This document shows, one piece after another, positions 41,767 to 50,411 of a DNA stretch of 64,000 nt (position 1 is its first letter; each line of letters opens with the position of its first letter). Location of the stretch: NCBI GenBank assembly GCA_934464615.1, contig CAKSKA010000009.1, forward strand, positions 5,480 to 69,479, read 5' to 3'. The notes below the pieces were generated by a model that was not told the origin of the DNA, searched no databases, and was given only the letters and a program-made list of their open reading frames with translations. The position numbers were made by a program, and so were the translations under genes. The DNA comes from an uncultured Eubacteriales bacterium (GTDB taxonomy: Bacteria > Bacillota > Clostridia > Oscillospirales > Acutalibacteraceae).

Positions 41767-44313
41767 ATGAAGTTATTGGCCATTGACGGCAACAGCATAA
41801 TAAACCGTGCGTTTTACGGAATAAAACTGCTTACCACAAAGGACGGCAGATACACAAACGGCGTATACGGTTTTATAACCATACTCAACCGTCTTTGCGA
41901 AAAAGAAAATCCCGACGCCGTCGCCGTTGCGTTTGACGTACATTCCCCCACATTCCGACATGAAAAATACGCGCAGTACAAAGCAGGCAGACACGCAACT
42001 CCGCCGGAGCTTTTAAGTCAGTTCCCCGTATTAAAACAATGGCTTAACCTTGCCGGATATAAATATATTGAGCTTGCCGGATTTGAAGCCGACGACATTT
42101 TAGGCACACTCTCCGCCGCTGCCGGCAGTAACGAATGTGTTATTGCCACGGGGGACAGGGATTCGCTGCAATTAGTCGGCGGTTCTACCCGTGTTTTGCT
42201 TGCCGCCACCCATGCGGGAAAGCCCGAACTTACTGACTTTACACCCGATACGGTACTTGAAAAATACGGCCTGACGCCCGACAAACTTATTGACCTTAAA
42301 GCGCTTATGGGCGATTCGTCGGATAATATTCCGGGGGTTTCCGGAATAGGACAAAAAACCGCAACGTCGCTGTTGCAGGAATTCGGCAGTATGGATAACA
42401 TTTACGAAAACATTGACACCCTGCCGATTAAGGACAACCTTAAAATCAAGTTGCGCGCAGGTAAGGACAGCGCATATTTAAGCCGTTGGCTCGGCACAAT
42501 AAATACCGCTGTTCCCATATGTACGGATTACTCGCAGTATATCCCGTCCGGACGTGACGAAGCCGGTCTTGCCCGACTTATGAGCGAACTTGAATTTTTT
42601 AAACTTATGGAAACAATGGGGATAAATTCGGCGCCGACAGCAACAATTACGACCGATAATGCACGCATGGTTAACGAAATATCGCCCGATTGCTTTTGTG
42701 TAAACAAAAAAGCGGATTTTACTTTTAACAGCGAAAGCGGCATTTTGTATGCCGTATCCGACGGCCTTGCCTGTGCTTTTGATATGCAGTGCGATAAAGA
42801 AAAGGTAAAAGCGCTTTTAGAGGACGAAAAAACCGAAAAAAGAATTTACGACAGCAAAACGCTTTACAAATACTGCCGCAAAAACGGAATTGACATTAAA
42901 AACGTAACATTCGATACAATCCTTGCAGGCTACCTTGCAAGTCCCTCGGCATCGGCTTACGATGTAAAGCGCCTTGCAAGCGAATACCGTGTAAATACGC
43001 CCGTTACCGATACCGCGGACGAGCGTTTGTGCGATGCGGTACTGTGCGGTGCGGTAAACGACGCACTTTATAAATATCTTGAAAAAAACGGACAGTTAAA
43101 ACTGCTTGAAGAAATTGAAATACCGTTGGCAAAGGTTCTCGGCGATATGGAACTTGCGGGATTTTTGATTGATAAAGACGGTATTTTGAATTACGGAAAA
43201 GAGATTGAAAACCGTATTGGGCAACTGCAATCACAAATATATGAACTTGTAGGGTATGAATTTAATCTCAACTCACCCTCGCAGTTGGGTGTTGCCCTTT
43301 TTGAGAAACTGGGCCTGCCCGCAAAAAAGAAAACAAAACGCGGTTACAGCACTTCGGCTGAAATACTTGAAGAATTAAAACCGCTGCACCCGGCAGTTGC
43401 AAAACTGCTTGAATACCGCAGCCTTGCAAAACTTAAATCCACTTATTGCGATTCGCTTGTATCCGCTACCGACGCCGACGGCAGAATACACTCGACCTTC
43501 AACCAGACCGAAACACGAACGGGGCGCATATCCTCGCTTGAGCCGAATTTGCAAAACATTCCCGTACGGCAGGAAGAAGGCAAAAAACTGCGCAAATATT
43601 TTAAAGCCGCCGACGGATATGTACTGTGCGACGCCGACTATTCGCAGATAGAGCTGCGTGTGCTTGCCCACATGGCAAACGAAAAAAATATGATAGAAGC
43701 ATTTAAAAGCGGAAGGGATTTCCACACCGTTGCCGCCGCTACGGCGTTCGGTATACCGGAAGAACTTGTAACCCCGCTTTTGCGCAGCCGTGCCAAAGCA
43801 ATAAATTTCGGTATAGTTTACGGCATAGGTGCGTTTTCGCTTGCAAAGGACATAGGCGTAACGCGGAAAGAAGCACAGCAGTATATAGATTCCTACCTTG
43901 CCGCCTACCCGAATATAGACCGATATATGAAAACGGTTATAGCGCAGGCAAAAGCCGACGGATTTGTAACAACGCTTTTCGGCAGGCGCCGATATTTGCC
44001 CGAACTTTCGTCATCCAACGCAATGATGCGCGCTTTCGGCGAACGCGTTGCAAGAAATGCGCCCATACAGGGTACCGCGGCGGATATTATAAAAATTGCA
44101 ATGATAAAGGTAAGCCGGCGTCTTGAAAAGGAAAAACTTGACGCGCGTCTTATTTTACAGGTGCATGATGAACTGATTGTTGAATGCCGAACGGAAATTA
44201 AGGATACCGTGTGCAGAATTTTGGAAGAAGAAATGTCGGGCGCGGCAGTTCTTTCCGTTCCGCTTACGGTAGACGCACATTCGGGTGTTACCTGGTTTGA
44301 TGCAAAGGAATAA
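41767..44313 (+). CDS. polA: DNA polymerase I, apparently without proofreading residues
   Basis: This is an 848-residue polymerase. The 5'-nuclease domain (residues 1-290) has VAFDVHSPTFRHEKYAQYKAGR and ATGDRDSLQLV. The middle 3'-5' exonuclease-like domain (about 300-460) lacks the Asp-X-Glu and the other DEDD acids, for example FTFNSESGILY where FDTET is expected. The polymerase motifs A (DADYSQIELRVLAHMA), B (RSRAKAINFGIVYG) and C (QVHDELIVE) are intact. This matches Bacillus- and Taq-type Pol I. GGGAGTG precedes the ATG at 41767; the frame is open from 41752. It probably continues into the next three genes. Confidence 0.95.
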   Translation: MKLLAIDGNSIINRAFYGIKLLTTKDGRYTNGVYGFITILNRLCEKENPDAVAVAFDVHSPTFRHEKYAQYKAGRHATPPELLSQFPVLKQWLNLAGYKYIELAGFEADDILGTLSAAAGSNECVIATGDRDSLQLVGGSTRVLLAATHAGKPELTDFTPDTVLEKYGLTPDKLIDLKALMGDSSDNIPGVSGIGQKTATSLLQEFGSMDNIYENIDTLPIKDNLKIKLRAGKDSAYLSRWLGTINTAVPICTDYSQYIPSGRDEAGLARLMSELEFFKLMETMGINSAPTATITTDNARMVNEISPDCFCVNKKADFTFNSESGILYAVSDGLACAFDMQCDKEKVKALLEDEKTEKRIYDSKTLYKYCRKNGIDIKNVTFDTILAGYLASPSASAYDVKRLASEYRVNTPVTDTADERLCDAVLCGAVNDALYKYLEKNGQLKLLEEIEIPLAKVLGDMELAGFLIDKDGILNYGKEIENRIGQLQSQIYELVGYEFNLNSPSQLGVALFEKLGLPAKKKTKRGYSTSAEILEELKPLHPAVAKLLEYRSLAKLKSTYCDSLVSATDADGRIHSTFNQTETRTGRISSLEPNLQNIPVRQEEGKKLRKYFKAADGYVLCDADYSQIELRVLAHMANEKNMIEAFKSGRDFHTVAAATAFGIPEELVTPLLRSRAKAINFGIVYGIGAFSLAKDIGVTRKEAQQYIDSYLAAYPNIDRYMKTVIAQAKADGFVTTLFGRRRYLPELSSSNAMMRAFGERVARNAPIQGTAADIIKIAMIKVSRRLEKEKLDARLILQVHDELIVECRTEIKDTVCRILEEEMSGAAVLSVPLTVDAHSGVTWFDAKE

Positions 44314-44322
44314 GGTGTTAAA

Positions 44323-45183
44323 ATGATTAAAAAACTTTACAAAGACGGAAAGAAAAAAGCGCTTACATTCAGTTTTGACGACGGATGCGGTGCGGATATA
44401 CGCACTGTATGGCTGCTTAACAAATACGGTTTGCACGCCACGTTCAATCTTATCGGGCACAGTGACATTCCGTGCTTTTGGCGGCTTGAGGACGATTACA
44501 AAAACTGGGACGGAAGCGACGCTTTGTCGGAATTTTTCTGTGGCCACGAAATAGCAAACCATTCGTATTCGCATCCAAACCTTACCACGCTAAGCGCAAA
44601 AGAATGTTACGAACAGATAAAAAAATGCTCCGACATACTTGAAAAAGCCTTCCGCCGTAAGATACGCGGCGGTGCGTCGCCGTTCGGCGCAAACAGCACA
44701 CAGGTTGAGCAGGCGTTTGCAAAATGCGGCATTGTGTACCAGCGTACAACTGCCGATACGCATAATTTTGCCCTGCCAGAAAACTTTTTGGATTGGGCGC
44801 CGAGCGCACATTTCAATTCATTTTTGCCTACCCGCTTCGGCGACGGACTTATTAAAGAATTTTTGGCGACCGACGACGAGCTTGCCTGCCTTTACATATG
44901 GGGACATTCCTTTGAACTTACGAATATAAACTGTTATAATCAAAATGAATGGGAACCCTGCCGCGACCGCTGGGGTTATGTTGAAAATACAATTTACGCC
45001 CCACTGTCTTTTAAGGACGACATATGGTATGCGACAAACATTGAAATATGCGATTATGTAACCGCCATGCGCAAAGCCGAAATTACCGAAAACAAAATTT
45101 ACAACCCCACGGATACCGTTCTTTATTTTGAAAAAGACGGTAAAGTAATCTGTGTTAACCCCAAAACAACCGAGGAATTTTAA
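44323..45183 (+). CDS. Polysaccharide deacetylase-like protein, no signal peptide
   Basis: This is a 286-residue NodB-fold protein with motif 1 SFDDG (residues 17-21), motif 2 HSYSHP and GGASPFGANS in the third-motif position, then WGHSFEL. It starts directly with a polar sequence and shows no signal or membrane segment, unlike secreted peptidoglycan deacetylases. The substrate may therefore be cytoplasmic, as in some polysaccharide or nucleotide-sugar pathways. It starts 9 bases after polA. Confidence 0.85.
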   Translation: MIKKLYKDGKKKALTFSFDDGCGADIRTVWLLNKYGLHATFNLIGHSDIPCFWRLEDDYKNWDGSDALSEFFCGHEIANHSYSHPNLTTLSAKECYEQIKKCSDILEKAFRRKIRGGASPFGANSTQVEQAFAKCGIVYQRTTADTHNFALPENFLDWAPSAHFNSFLPTRFGDGLIKEFLATDDELACLYIWGHSFELTNINCYNQNEWEPCRDRWGYVENTIYAPLSFKDDIWYATNIEICDYVTAMRKAEITENKIYNPTDTVLYFEKDGKVICVNPKTTEEF

Positions 45184-45185
45184 AA

Positions 45186-46007
45186 ATGACGGTACTTTTT
45201 GTATGCACAGGCAACACCTGCCGCAGTCCTATGGCTCAGGGGTATCTTGCCTCCAAGCATTTTCCGGATGTTACGGTATTAAGCGCCGGTATATATGCCT
45301 CGGGCGAGCCGGCAAATCCATACAGCATAGCCGTTATGCGTGAGAAAAACATTGATATAGCAAGTCACACATCCGTGCAACTGTGCGATGCGCTGCTTGA
45401 AAAAGCCGACCGCATAATTTGTATGACGCGGCAAATTGCCGACTTAATACCCACGGCTTACAAAAGCAAAACCGCCGTACCGCCGAACGACATACCCGAT
45501 CCGTTCGGCAGAAGTATTGAAGTTTACCGCAAAACACGGGATATTATCTGCAGTTATATTGACAGCGTTTTCCCCACAGTAACGACGGCGGAAATATGCG
45601 ATACGGCGGCGATTGCCGAACTTGAGAAACAGTGTTTTTCTCTGCCGTGGAGCGAAAAGGTAATAACCGACGCCATGCAAAGCGGTACTACGGAATTTTT
45701 TACGGCAAAAATAGGAAACAAAACAGTAGGATACGCGGGAATCGGCACAGTGCTTGACGAAGGCTATATAACAAACATAGCCGTGGATAAGGACTATCGC
45801 TGCCGCGGTATTGCCGATGCTTTACTGACAGCGATAGATGCGCTTGCCGCCGAAAAAAATCTTTCCTTTACGGCGCTTGAAGTCCGCTGTTCCAACACAG
45901 CCGCAATTTCGCTTTATGCAAAAAAGGGATACCGACAAAACGGCTGCCGCAAAAACTTTTACGAAAATCCGCGCGAGGATGCGCTGCTTTTAATTAAGGA
46001 GTTTTAA
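45186..46007 (+). CDS. Fusion: protein-arginine-phosphatase-like LMW phosphatase + RimI acetyltransferase
   Basis: This is a 273-residue two-domain protein. Residues 1-133 are a low-molecular-weight phosphatase: C7-TGNTC-R13 loop, with the acid Asp in IPDPFG. Thr11 in the loop is the residue that gives Bacillus YwlE its phosphoarginine specificity. Residues 135-273 are a GNAT domain like RimI: CFSLPWSE, ITNIAVDKDYRCRGIADALL for acetyl-CoA binding, and EVRCSNTAAISLYAKKGY. RimI is normally separate and often next to tsaD, as the fusion is here with no gap. There is no stop or frameshift between the parts. Confidence 0.88.
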   Translation: MTVLFVCTGNTCRSPMAQGYLASKHFPDVTVLSAGIYASGEPANPYSIAVMREKNIDIASHTSVQLCDALLEKADRIICMTRQIADLIPTAYKSKTAVPPNDIPDPFGRSIEVYRKTRDIICSYIDSVFPTVTTAEICDTAAIAELEKQCFSLPWSEKVITDAMQSGTTEFFTAKIGNKTVGYAGIGTVLDEGYITNIAVDKDYRCRGIADALLTAIDALAAEKNLSFTALEVRCSNTAAISLYAKKGYRQNGCRKNFYENPREDALLLIKEF

Positions 46008-47015
46008 ATGTATATTTTAAGCATAGAATCTTCATGTGACGAAACTGCCGCCGCCGTTGTAAAGGACGGCAGGTACGTTCTCTCAAGCATTGTAAACACC
46101 CAGATTGCCGAACATATAAAGTTCGGCGGAGTAGTGCCTGAAGTGGCGTCAAGACGGCATTGCGAAAACATAAGCGCCGTTGTTGACGCGGCAATTAAAA
46201 AGGCCGGCATAAAATACAGCGACTTATCCGCAATAGCCGTAACATTTGCTCCCGGTCTTATAGGCGCGCTGCTTGTCGGTGTAAACTTTGCGAAAGCACT
46301 TGCTTTTTCCCTTAATATTCCGCTTGTGCCGGTGCATCATCTGCGCTCTCACATAGCGGCAAATTACATAACTTATCCCGATTTGAAACCGCCGTTTCTG
46401 TGCTTGCTTGTATCCGGTGGAAACACCGTAATAGCACAGGTTGACGATTACACAAAATTTGAAATAATAGGTCAAACCGTGGACGACGCCGCGGGAGAAT
46501 GTATGGACAAAGCGGCAAGGACGCTGGGGCTTGACTATCCCGGCGGCGTAAATCTTGATAAAACGGCAACTTTGCCCGATACAAAAAAATATCCGCTGCC
46601 CACACCACATACAAAAGGTGATTTTGACTTTTCGTTCTCCGGACTTAAAACCGCCGTTATAAACACCGTACACAATGCAGCGCAAAAGGGCGAAGAAATT
46701 GACGTGCCGGTTATGTGTGCGACTGTCAGGCAAAAGGTCTGCGATATACTTATACAGCGCACAATGCATGCCGCGGAAGTATACGGCAGTAAAAAAATCT
46801 CGGTGGCGGGCGGAGTTTCGGCAAACAGCGAACTGCGCCGCCGTATGAAATCAATGTGCAATAAAAAAGGCATAGAACTGTATATCCCCGACATTTCCCT
46901 TTGCGGCGATAATGCGGCGATGGTGGGCGCACAGGGATATTACGAATATTTATCGGGCAACATTGCCGATATGCATCTTAACGCAACGGCAACACTGCCG
47001 ATTAATTACAGGTGA
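46008..47015 (+). CDS. tsaD: tRNA N6-adenosine threonylcarbamoyltransferase
   Basis: This is a 335-residue ASKHA-fold enzyme that transfers threonylcarbamoyl to A37 of ANN-decoding tRNAs, together with TsaB and TsaE. It has the opening ILSIESSCDETAAAVV, VVPEVASRRHCEN, the metal ligands in HHLRSHIAANY, LVSGGNTVI and GGVSANSELRRR. It begins right after the RimI-fusion stop; AAGGAG lies within the previous 3' end. tsaB, tsaE and tsaC are not in the window. Confidence 0.96.
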   Translation: MYILSIESSCDETAAAVVKDGRYVLSSIVNTQIAEHIKFGGVVPEVASRRHCENISAVVDAAIKKAGIKYSDLSAIAVTFAPGLIGALLVGVNFAKALAFSLNIPLVPVHHLRSHIAANYITYPDLKPPFLCLLVSGGNTVIAQVDDYTKFEIIGQTVDDAAGECMDKAARTLGLDYPGGVNLDKTATLPDTKKYPLPTPHTKGDFDFSFSGLKTAVINTVHNAAQKGEEIDVPVMCATVRQKVCDILIQRTMHAAEVYGSKKISVAGGVSANSELRRRMKSMCNKKGIELYIPDISLCGDNAAMVGAQGYYEYLSGNIADMHLNATATLPINYR

Positions 47016-47019
47016 TGTT

Positions 47020-47916
47020 ATGGAACAGAAAAAACTCTTTTTGGTTGCAAATCCGAAATCGGGCAAAGCGCGGGTTAAGTATGAGCTTTTGCAGATAGTA
47101 ACGGTTTTGTCGGAAGCGGGATATTCCGTTACCGTTTACCCGACAAAATGTCGGGGAGACGCTACAAATGCAGTAAAAGCGCTTACCGACGAATACGATA
47201 CTATTGTATGCTGCGGCGGTGACGGTACGCTTAACGAAGTTATAAGCGGAATAATGCACAATCCCTTAAAAAAAGATTTTAAACTGGGCTATATACCGCT
47301 CGGTACGCTTAACGAGTGGTCGAGCGGGCTTAACATTTCAAGGGATATTAAAAAGGCGGCGAATGACGTTGTAACCGGCAGGGTAATGCCGCTTGATATA
47401 GGCAGATTTGACGACAGTTATTTTGTTTACACCGCGTCCTTCGGCGCTTTTACGTCGGCTTCGTACTCTGCACCGCAGGAAGTAAAAAACGTACTCGGTC
47501 AGGCGGCATATTTCTTCGAGGGTATTAAAAGCCTTTCGGCAATCAAGCCGATACCGCTTAAATTCGATATAGACGGAGAAACGGTGGAAGGCAATTTCCT
47601 TTTCGGTGCGGTGTCAAACTCGCTTTCCATGGGCGGTGTTATAAAACTGGATCCTAAAAAAGTTGAATTTGACGACGGAATTTTTGAAATAGTGCTTATA
47701 GACAATCCCGAAAATTTAATAGAATTTCAGGATATAATAGACGCGCTTATTAAAAGGGATTTCAACAGGAAAAGAATACAGCAGTACAAAGCCTCTTCAA
47801 TAACCGTTTACGGCAGCGAGAACATAAACTGGACGCTTGACGGCGAGATGGCGCAGGGACAAAAGGAAATTAAAATAGAAAACATACACAGGGCAATAAA
47901 TTTTATAATACCGTAA
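47020..47916 (+). CDS. Diacylglycerol/lipid kinase family protein (YegS/BmrU-like)
   Basis: This is a 298-residue DAGK-catalytic-domain protein. It has NPKSGKARVKYEL near the N-terminus, the nucleotide loop CCGGDGTLNEVISGIM and LGYIPLGTLNEWSSGLN. The usual GTxND is GTLNE here. The substrate is probably a diacylglycerol or related lipid at the membrane, but the family is diverse. ATG 47020 is preceded by AGGTGATG; earlier in-frame starts fall inside tsaD. Confidence 0.87.
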   Translation: MEQKKLFLVANPKSGKARVKYELLQIVTVLSEAGYSVTVYPTKCRGDATNAVKALTDEYDTIVCCGGDGTLNEVISGIMHNPLKKDFKLGYIPLGTLNEWSSGLNISRDIKKAANDVVTGRVMPLDIGRFDDSYFVYTASFGAFTSASYSAPQEVKNVLGQAAYFFEGIKSLSAIKPIPLKFDIDGETVEGNFLFGAVSNSLSMGGVIKLDPKKVEFDDGIFEIVLIDNPENLIEFQDIIDALIKRDFNRKRIQQYKASSITVYGSENINWTLDGEMAQGQKEIKIENIHRAINFIIP

Positions 47917-47923
47917 AAAACAG

Positions 47924-47952
47924 TTGTTAAATATATACGGTAATATTATAAT
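47924..47952 (+). promoter_or_regulatory. mreBCD operon promoter
   Basis: TTGTTA and TATAAT are spaced 17 bases, 35 bases before mreB. Confidence 0.7.
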
Positions 47953-47987
47953 GGTATTGTTAAAAAGAATCGGAAGTAGGGATTTAA

Positions 47988-49010
47988 ATGCTTTTTACTC
48001 GTGATATAGGTATAGATCTCGGTACGGCAAATACGCTTGTATGCGTAAAGGGCAAGGGAATAATAATGCGTGAGCCGTCCGTAGTGGCCTACGATGTCCG
48101 CAACGACGCCGTAAGGGCCGTTGGTACGCAGGCTAAGGAAATGATAGGCAGAACACCGGGTTCAATAATAGCCGTCCGCCCGCTGAAAGACGGTGTTATA
48201 GCCGACTTTGACGTTACCGCCGCAATGCTTAAAAGGTTTATAAAACAGTCGCTTAAAGGCTCTGTTTTTTCAAGAGTCCGTGTTGTAATATGCATACCTG
48301 CAGGCGTAACCGAGGTTGAAAGCCGTGCCGTATACGACGCGGTAAAACAAGCCGGCGCTACAGAGGTCGACCTGGTTGAAGAACCGATGGCTGCAGCCGT
48401 AGGCGCAGGTTTGCCGGTAATGGACGCTACGGGAAATATGGTTGTGGATATAGGCGGCGGCACAAGCGAAGTTGCCGTAATTTCTTTAGGCGATATAGTT
48501 ACGGCGCAGTCTGTAAGAATTGCGGGCGACGATTTGGACGAGGCTATAATTGCATACATACGCAAAAAGCACAATCTTTTAATAGGCGAGCGTACTGCGG
48601 AGCGTATTAAAATCGACATAGGTTCCGCACTGCCTTACGAAAACGAGCAGAGCGTTGAAATAAAAGGCCGCAACCTTGTGGACGGCCTGCCCAAAAATGT
48701 AGTAATAACATCAAAGGAAGTAAGGGAAGCCCTTACCGATCCTATAATGCAAATTGTGGACGCAGTGCGTTCAACACTTGAAAAAACTCCGCCGGAACTT
48801 GCGGCGGACATAGTTGACCGCGGTATAACGCTTACTGGCGGCGGCGCGCTTCTGCGCGGATTTTCTCAACTTTTGGCGGACGAAATAGGCATACCCGTAA
48901 CCGTAGCCGCAAATCCGCTTGACTGTGTGGTACTGGGTACTGCAAAGCGACTTGAAGGCGGCGGCGGATTTGACGCTTATGTATTTAAACGCGGCAAAAG
49001 ATTCCGTTAG
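47988..49010 (+). CDS. mreB: Rod shape-determining protein MreB
   Basis: This is a 340-residue bacterial actin. The phosphate-1 loop DIGIDLGTANTLVCVKGKG, connecting VVDIGGGTSEVAVISLG and the adenosine motif GITLTGGGALLRG are clear. MreB filaments guide lateral wall synthesis, so a rod or ovoid shape is expected. It heads mreB-mreC-mreD-PBP2 with gaps of 11-26 bases. Confidence 0.97.
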   Translation: MLFTRDIGIDLGTANTLVCVKGKGIIMREPSVVAYDVRNDAVRAVGTQAKEMIGRTPGSIIAVRPLKDGVIADFDVTAAMLKRFIKQSLKGSVFSRVRVVICIPAGVTEVESRAVYDAVKQAGATEVDLVEEPMAAAVGAGLPVMDATGNMVVDIGGGTSEVAVISLGDIVTAQSVRIAGDDLDEAIIAYIRKKHNLLIGERTAERIKIDIGSALPYENEQSVEIKGRNLVDGLPKNVVITSKEVREALTDPIMQIVDAVRSTLEKTPPELAADIVDRGITLTGGGALLRGFSQLLADEIGIPVTVAANPLDCVVLGTAKRLEGGGGFDAYVFKRGKRFR

Positions 49011-49036
49011 ACAAAATTGTTAGGAAGTTATGTAAT

Positions 49037-49885
49037 ATGCGTTTTTTCTTTAAAAGCAGACAATTTAAAATTGCGCTTGCCGTGGTTGCGGTAATAGTGG
49101 CGCTGTCGGTACTTTTCAATGTTACCGGCGGCACTTTCAGTCCGCACACAAGTATTTTCGGCGCTGTTGCGGCACCGTTTCAGGCGGCGGCAAACGGCAT
49201 TTCAAATGCGGCAAAGGGCTTTAAGGAAAAAGTTGAAAACAACGAGGCAGTCGTGCTGGAAAACGCACGGCTTAAAGAACAGATAGACGAGTTAAACAGT
49301 CGGATAGCCGATTATGATTCGTTAAAAAGCGAAAACGATTTTTTAAAGGATTATTTGGAGATTAAAAAAGAAAATCCCGATTTTCAGTTTAAAAACGCCT
49401 CTGTAATAGCAAGGGATTCAACCGATGTATTTATGGGATTTAACGTAAACGCAGGTTCTCTTGCCGGTGTAAAAATGTACGATCCCGTAATAACCTCGGC
49501 AGGTCTTGTAGGTTATGTATCCCAAGTAGGTCTTACAACATCAAAGGTCACCACAGTGCTTAATCCCGAAATTGCAGCCGGTGCGGTGGATTCGCGTACG
49601 TCCGACGCCGGTGTTATAGGCGGCACACTTGAGGACGCAAACAACGGCAATACGCGTATGTACAACATACAGCGTTCCTCCGTTATTGCCATAGGCGATT
49701 ATGTTGTGACTTCGGGCAGCGGTGTTTTTCCAAGCGGTATTGCAATAGGCAAAATAGTAAATATCTCAAAAGAGGATTACACATCCTCGCTTTACGCCGT
49801 TGTGGAGCCGTTTGTAAACATATCGGAAATAAAGGAAGTAATGATTATAACCGATTTTAACGGCAAACAGGATTTTGAAAAGTAA
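49037..49885 (+). CDS. mreC: Rod shape-determining protein MreC
   Basis: This is a 282-residue bitopic protein: membrane helix at residues 12-30, coiled coil about 60-100 (LKEQIDELNSRIADYDSLKSEN) and a beta-rich C-terminal domain with VITSAGLVGYVSQVG and VVTSGSGVFPSGIAIGKI. It links MreB to PBP2 outside the membrane. Confidence 0.95.
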   Translation: MRFFFKSRQFKIALAVVAVIVALSVLFNVTGGTFSPHTSIFGAVAAPFQAAANGISNAAKGFKEKVENNEAVVLENARLKEQIDELNSRIADYDSLKSENDFLKDYLEIKKENPDFQFKNASVIARDSTDVFMGFNVNAGSLAGVKMYDPVITSAGLVGYVSQVGLTTSKVTTVLNPEIAAGAVDSRTSDAGVIGGTLEDANNGNTRMYNIQRSSVIAIGDYVVTSGSGVFPSGIAIGKIVNISKEDYTSSLYAVVEPFVNISEIKEVMIITDFNGKQDFEK

Positions 49886-49896
49886 GAGGTTATACT

Positions 49897-50397
49897 ATGG
49901 ACAGATACAGACGCAGCAATCCTTTGCAGGCAGTTTGTTACATTGCGCTTTTTTTGCTGCTTTACCTTATAACGTATTCCGACCTCGTTAATCTGCGTAT
50001 AGGCAACGCAATGCCGCTGCCGCTTATAGCGCCGGTTATTGCAGTCGGCTATTTTTACGGCGAATGGATCGGCTTTACCGCAGGTGTGCTGTGCGGTATA
50101 TTTGTTGACGCGGTAAGTTCGGGTGTAACCTGCTTTAACACGCTTATACTTTTGTTTATAGGCTGTGCCGCAGGCGTGCTTATTAAATATTATTTAAACA
50201 AAAACATTTTAACCATACTTACTATGTCGCTTGTTTTTTGCCTGCTTTATTTTGCGCTTAAATGGCTTATAGTTGTGCCGTCGGGCAGCAGCTCCGGCTT
50301 TGGTTATTTTTTGTTTTATGCGTTGCCGTCGGCAATTTATTCGGCAGCGTTTATTATACCCTGTTATTATTTGGGATTGCTTATTAAAAAGATTTAA
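49897..50397 (+). CDS. mreD: Rod shape-determining protein MreD
   Basis: This is a 166-residue membrane protein with five or six helices and the conserved GFTAGVLCGIFVDAVSSG segment. Length and position between mreC and the PBP2 gene fit MreD. Confidence 0.92.
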   Translation: MDRYRRSNPLQAVCYIALFLLLYLITYSDLVNLRIGNAMPLPLIAPVIAVGYFYGEWIGFTAGVLCGIFVDAVSSGVTCFNTLILLFIGCAAGVLIKYYLNKNILTILTMSLVFCLLYFALKWLIVVPSGSSSGFGYFLFYALPSAIYSAAFIIPCYYLGLLIKKI

Positions 50398-50411
50398 GGA
50401 AGTGAATTAAT

